The translations under genes were made by a program, and so were the position numbers. Below are positions 62,605-64,000 of a stretch of 64,000 nt of DNA, piece by piece. The notes beneath the pieces were generated by a model. The model did no database searches. It was not told the origin of the DNA and saw only the letters and a program-made list of their open reading frames with translations. Source of the DNA: Chloroflexota bacterium (GTDB lineage Bacteria; Chloroflexota; Limnocylindria; Limnocylindrales; CSP1-4); the NCBI GenBank assembly GCA_019637815.1, contig JAHBUZ010000009.1, positions 1-64,000 of the forward strand, read 5' to 3'. Each line of letters begins with the position of its first letter. Position 1 is the stretch's first letter.

Positions 62605-63889
62605 CCCTGCCCGGGACGGAGCTCCCGAGGCGACACGGCCCCTCGCGTCGGTCCGCGTCCTGGATGCGACCGATGAGTTCGGTGCCTACGCCGGCCGGCT
62701 CCTGGCCGACCTGGGTGCCGAGGTGGTGCGCGTGGTGCCGCCGACGGGTGACCCCACTCGCCGGCTCCCCCCGCTCGTCGAGACACCCGAGGGGACGGCC
62801 AGCGCGTTCGACTGGTTCGTCAACCTCAACAAGCGCTCGACGGTGGTCGTGGATCTCGCCACGCCGGATGGACGCGCCACGTTCCTGGGACTGGTGACGG
62901 CGGCGGACGTGCTGCTGGACGGGTGGCGCTCCGCCGACCTCGCGCAGCTGGGGCTGGATCCCGCGGTGCTCCGGGCCACGCGCCCCGACCTGGTGCGCGT
63001 CACCATCAGCGCCTACGGCAGCGAGGGGCCGCTCGTGGACCGACCCGCCACGGACCTGACGACGCTCGCCGCCGGTGGGCTGCTCTCGCTGGGTGGGTAT
63101 CCGGACGCGGAGCCCGTGGCGGTCCATGGCGGTCAGAGCCTGCTGGCCGCATCCATCTTCGGTGCCGTGGCGGCGCTCGTGGGACTCATCGCCCGGGGGC
63201 ATGACGGCGAGGGTCGCCATCTGGACGTCTCCGCACAGGAGGCGGTCGCGGCCGCGCTCGAGGACGCCATCCCGCAGTACGACCTGACGGGTCGTGTCCG
63301 CCGCCGCGCCGGCGACTTCCCGCGCGAGGCGGGGACCGGCATCTATGCCTGTGCGGACGGGTACGTGAGCATGGTCGCCGGCCGACTGGGCACGGCACGT
63401 GCCTGGACCGAGCTGACCCGCTGGCTGGTGGAGGAGGGGACCCCGGATGCGGAGGAGCTGCTGACGCCGCCCTGGCAGGACTTCCCGTATCGCCAGCGGG
63501 CGGAGTCGATCGCCCGGTTCCGCGAGGTCTTCGAGCGGTTCACGGCGAGCCGCACGCGCGAGGAGCTGTACCGCGAGGCGCAGCGACGGAGCATCGCGCT
63601 GGCACCGGTCAACCGGATCGCGGACCTGTTCAGCGATGCCCAGCTGCAGGCACGGGACTTCTTCCGGGAGGTCACACCGCCGGAGCTCGGCCGACCGGTC
63701 CGTGTCCCCGGCCGTCCCTATCGGCTCGATGGGGATCGAGGGCCCGCGCCACACGCCGCGCCCACCATCAGCGATGCATCGGACGGGCACGGCGCCGCCG
63801 AGTGGTCCGCCGCCGTCGTCGCCGGGGCGCACGGGGCCCTGCCATCCGCCTCGGTCGGACCGCTGGTCGCGACCTCCGACGCATCCTGA
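62594..63889 (+). CDS. Class III (CaiB/BaiF) CoA-transferase
   Basis: A 431-residue family III CoA-transferase with the nested-fold landmarks SVRVLDATDEFGAYAGRLLADLGAEVVRV (N-terminal Rossmann part), NLNKRSTVVVDLATPDG, the presumed catalytic Asp in RPATDLTTLAAGGL, and the C-terminal RSIALAPVNRIADLFSDAQLQARDFF. It exchanges CoA between acyl-CoA and a free acid. A second family member follows 2 bases later, so a heteromeric transferase is likely. Confidence 0.92.
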   Translation: MPADPARDGAPEATRPLASVRVLDATDEFGAYAGRLLADLGAEVVRVVPPTGDPTRRLPPLVETPEGTASAFDWFVNLNKRSTVVVDLATPDGRATFLGLVTAADVLLDGWRSADLAQLGLDPAVLRATRPDLVRVTISAYGSEGPLVDRPATDLTTLAAGGLLSLGGYPDAEPVAVHGGQSLLAASIFGAVAALVGLIARGHDGEGRHLDVSAQEAVAAALEDAIPQYDLTGRVRRRAGDFPREAGTGIYACADGYVSMVAGRLGTARAWTELTRWLVEEGTPDAEELLTPPWQDFPYRQRAESIARFREVFERFTASRTREELYREAQRRSIALAPVNRIADLFSDAQLQARDFFREVTPPELGRPVRVPGRPYRLDGDRGPAPHAAPTISDASDGHGAAEWSAAVVAGAHGALPSASVGPLVATSDAS

Positions 63890-63891
63890 CC

Positions 63892-64000
63892 ATGGACCGA
63901 CCGCTGCGGGGCCTGCGCATCCTCGACTACTGCTGGGTGGGTGCGGGCGCCCTCGTGACCAAGCTGCTCGCGGACAGCGGCGCGGAGGTCATCAAGATCG
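63892..64000 (+). CDS. Second class III CoA-transferase, truncated by the window end
   Basis: Only the first 36 codons are present (PLRGLRILDYCWVGAGALVTKLLADSG..VIKI), the typical N terminus of CaiB/BaiF enzymes. It begins 2 bases after the preceding transferase. The frame runs off the window. Confidence 0.88.
   Translation, partial: MDRPLRGLRILDYCWVGAGALVTKLLADSGAEVIKI

Overview
This is one contiguous stretch of a GC-rich (roughly 70% G+C by eye) bacterial chromosome, densely coding. Many adjacent genes overlap by 4 bases (ATGA or GTGA). I infer a monoderm, soil- or freshwater-type Chloroflexota (Limnocylindria-like) or a close relative. The grounds are secreted proteins with Thr-Pro-Arg-rich linkers, F420-type oxidoreductase families, a copper nitrite reductase lipoprotein, and -10 elements of the type TANNNT or CANNNT lying only 6-9 bases before start codons. 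Taxonomy is inference; no rRNA gene, tRNA gene, insertion sequence or CRISPR array was seen.

Layout. 0-2.8 kb: an SDR protein divergent from a proline dehydrogenase/DapA-family pair. 2.9-6.5 kb: a secreted chimera combining a TPM-like domain, five PASTA domains and a family 3 solute-binding domain. 6.7-8.9 kb: a K+ uptake pair (TrkH/KtrB and TrkA/KtrA). 9.0-13.3 kb: an operon of an N-formylglutamate amidohydrolase and two dynamin/YfjP-like GTPases. 13.3-16.7 kb: three tightly coupled small genes, a minisatellite, and an MFS/Rrf2 operon. 16.9-20.0 kb: copper nitrite reductase NirK with a polytopic membrane partner. 20.5-22.4 kb: a Cys-rich small protein and a PLP decarboxylase. 22.4-37.7 kb: a long run of exported or membrane proteins (beta-propellers, a GH3 hexosaminidase, LprG-like proteins), interrupted by a PadR/HAAS regulatory pair.

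37.8-51 kb is an accessory zone rich in toxin-antitoxin and nuclease-like genes, most with their own palindromic operators: Fic, RelE/antitoxin, AbiEii/AbiEi, a frameshifted DUF433 antitoxin relic, an McrA-head-like protein and a PD-(D/E)XK-like protein. Inside it lies a MalT-type LuxR regulator followed by a five-gene operon preceded by repeated ATCACCA half-sites.

51-55 kb is the conserved dnaG-rpoD operon, preceded by repeated TTGTCAAG boxes that contribute its -35 element. 55.9-64 kb is a catabolic cluster: LLM-class flavin oxidoreductase, MFS transporter, aldehyde dehydrogenase, TPP-dependent lyase/synthase, RpiR regulator and two class III CoA-transferases. A perfect operator fills the -35/-10 spacer of the TPP-RpiR-CoA-transferase operon. 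I read this as an autoregulated pathway for a CoA-activated organic acid, possibly a 2-hydroxy acid.
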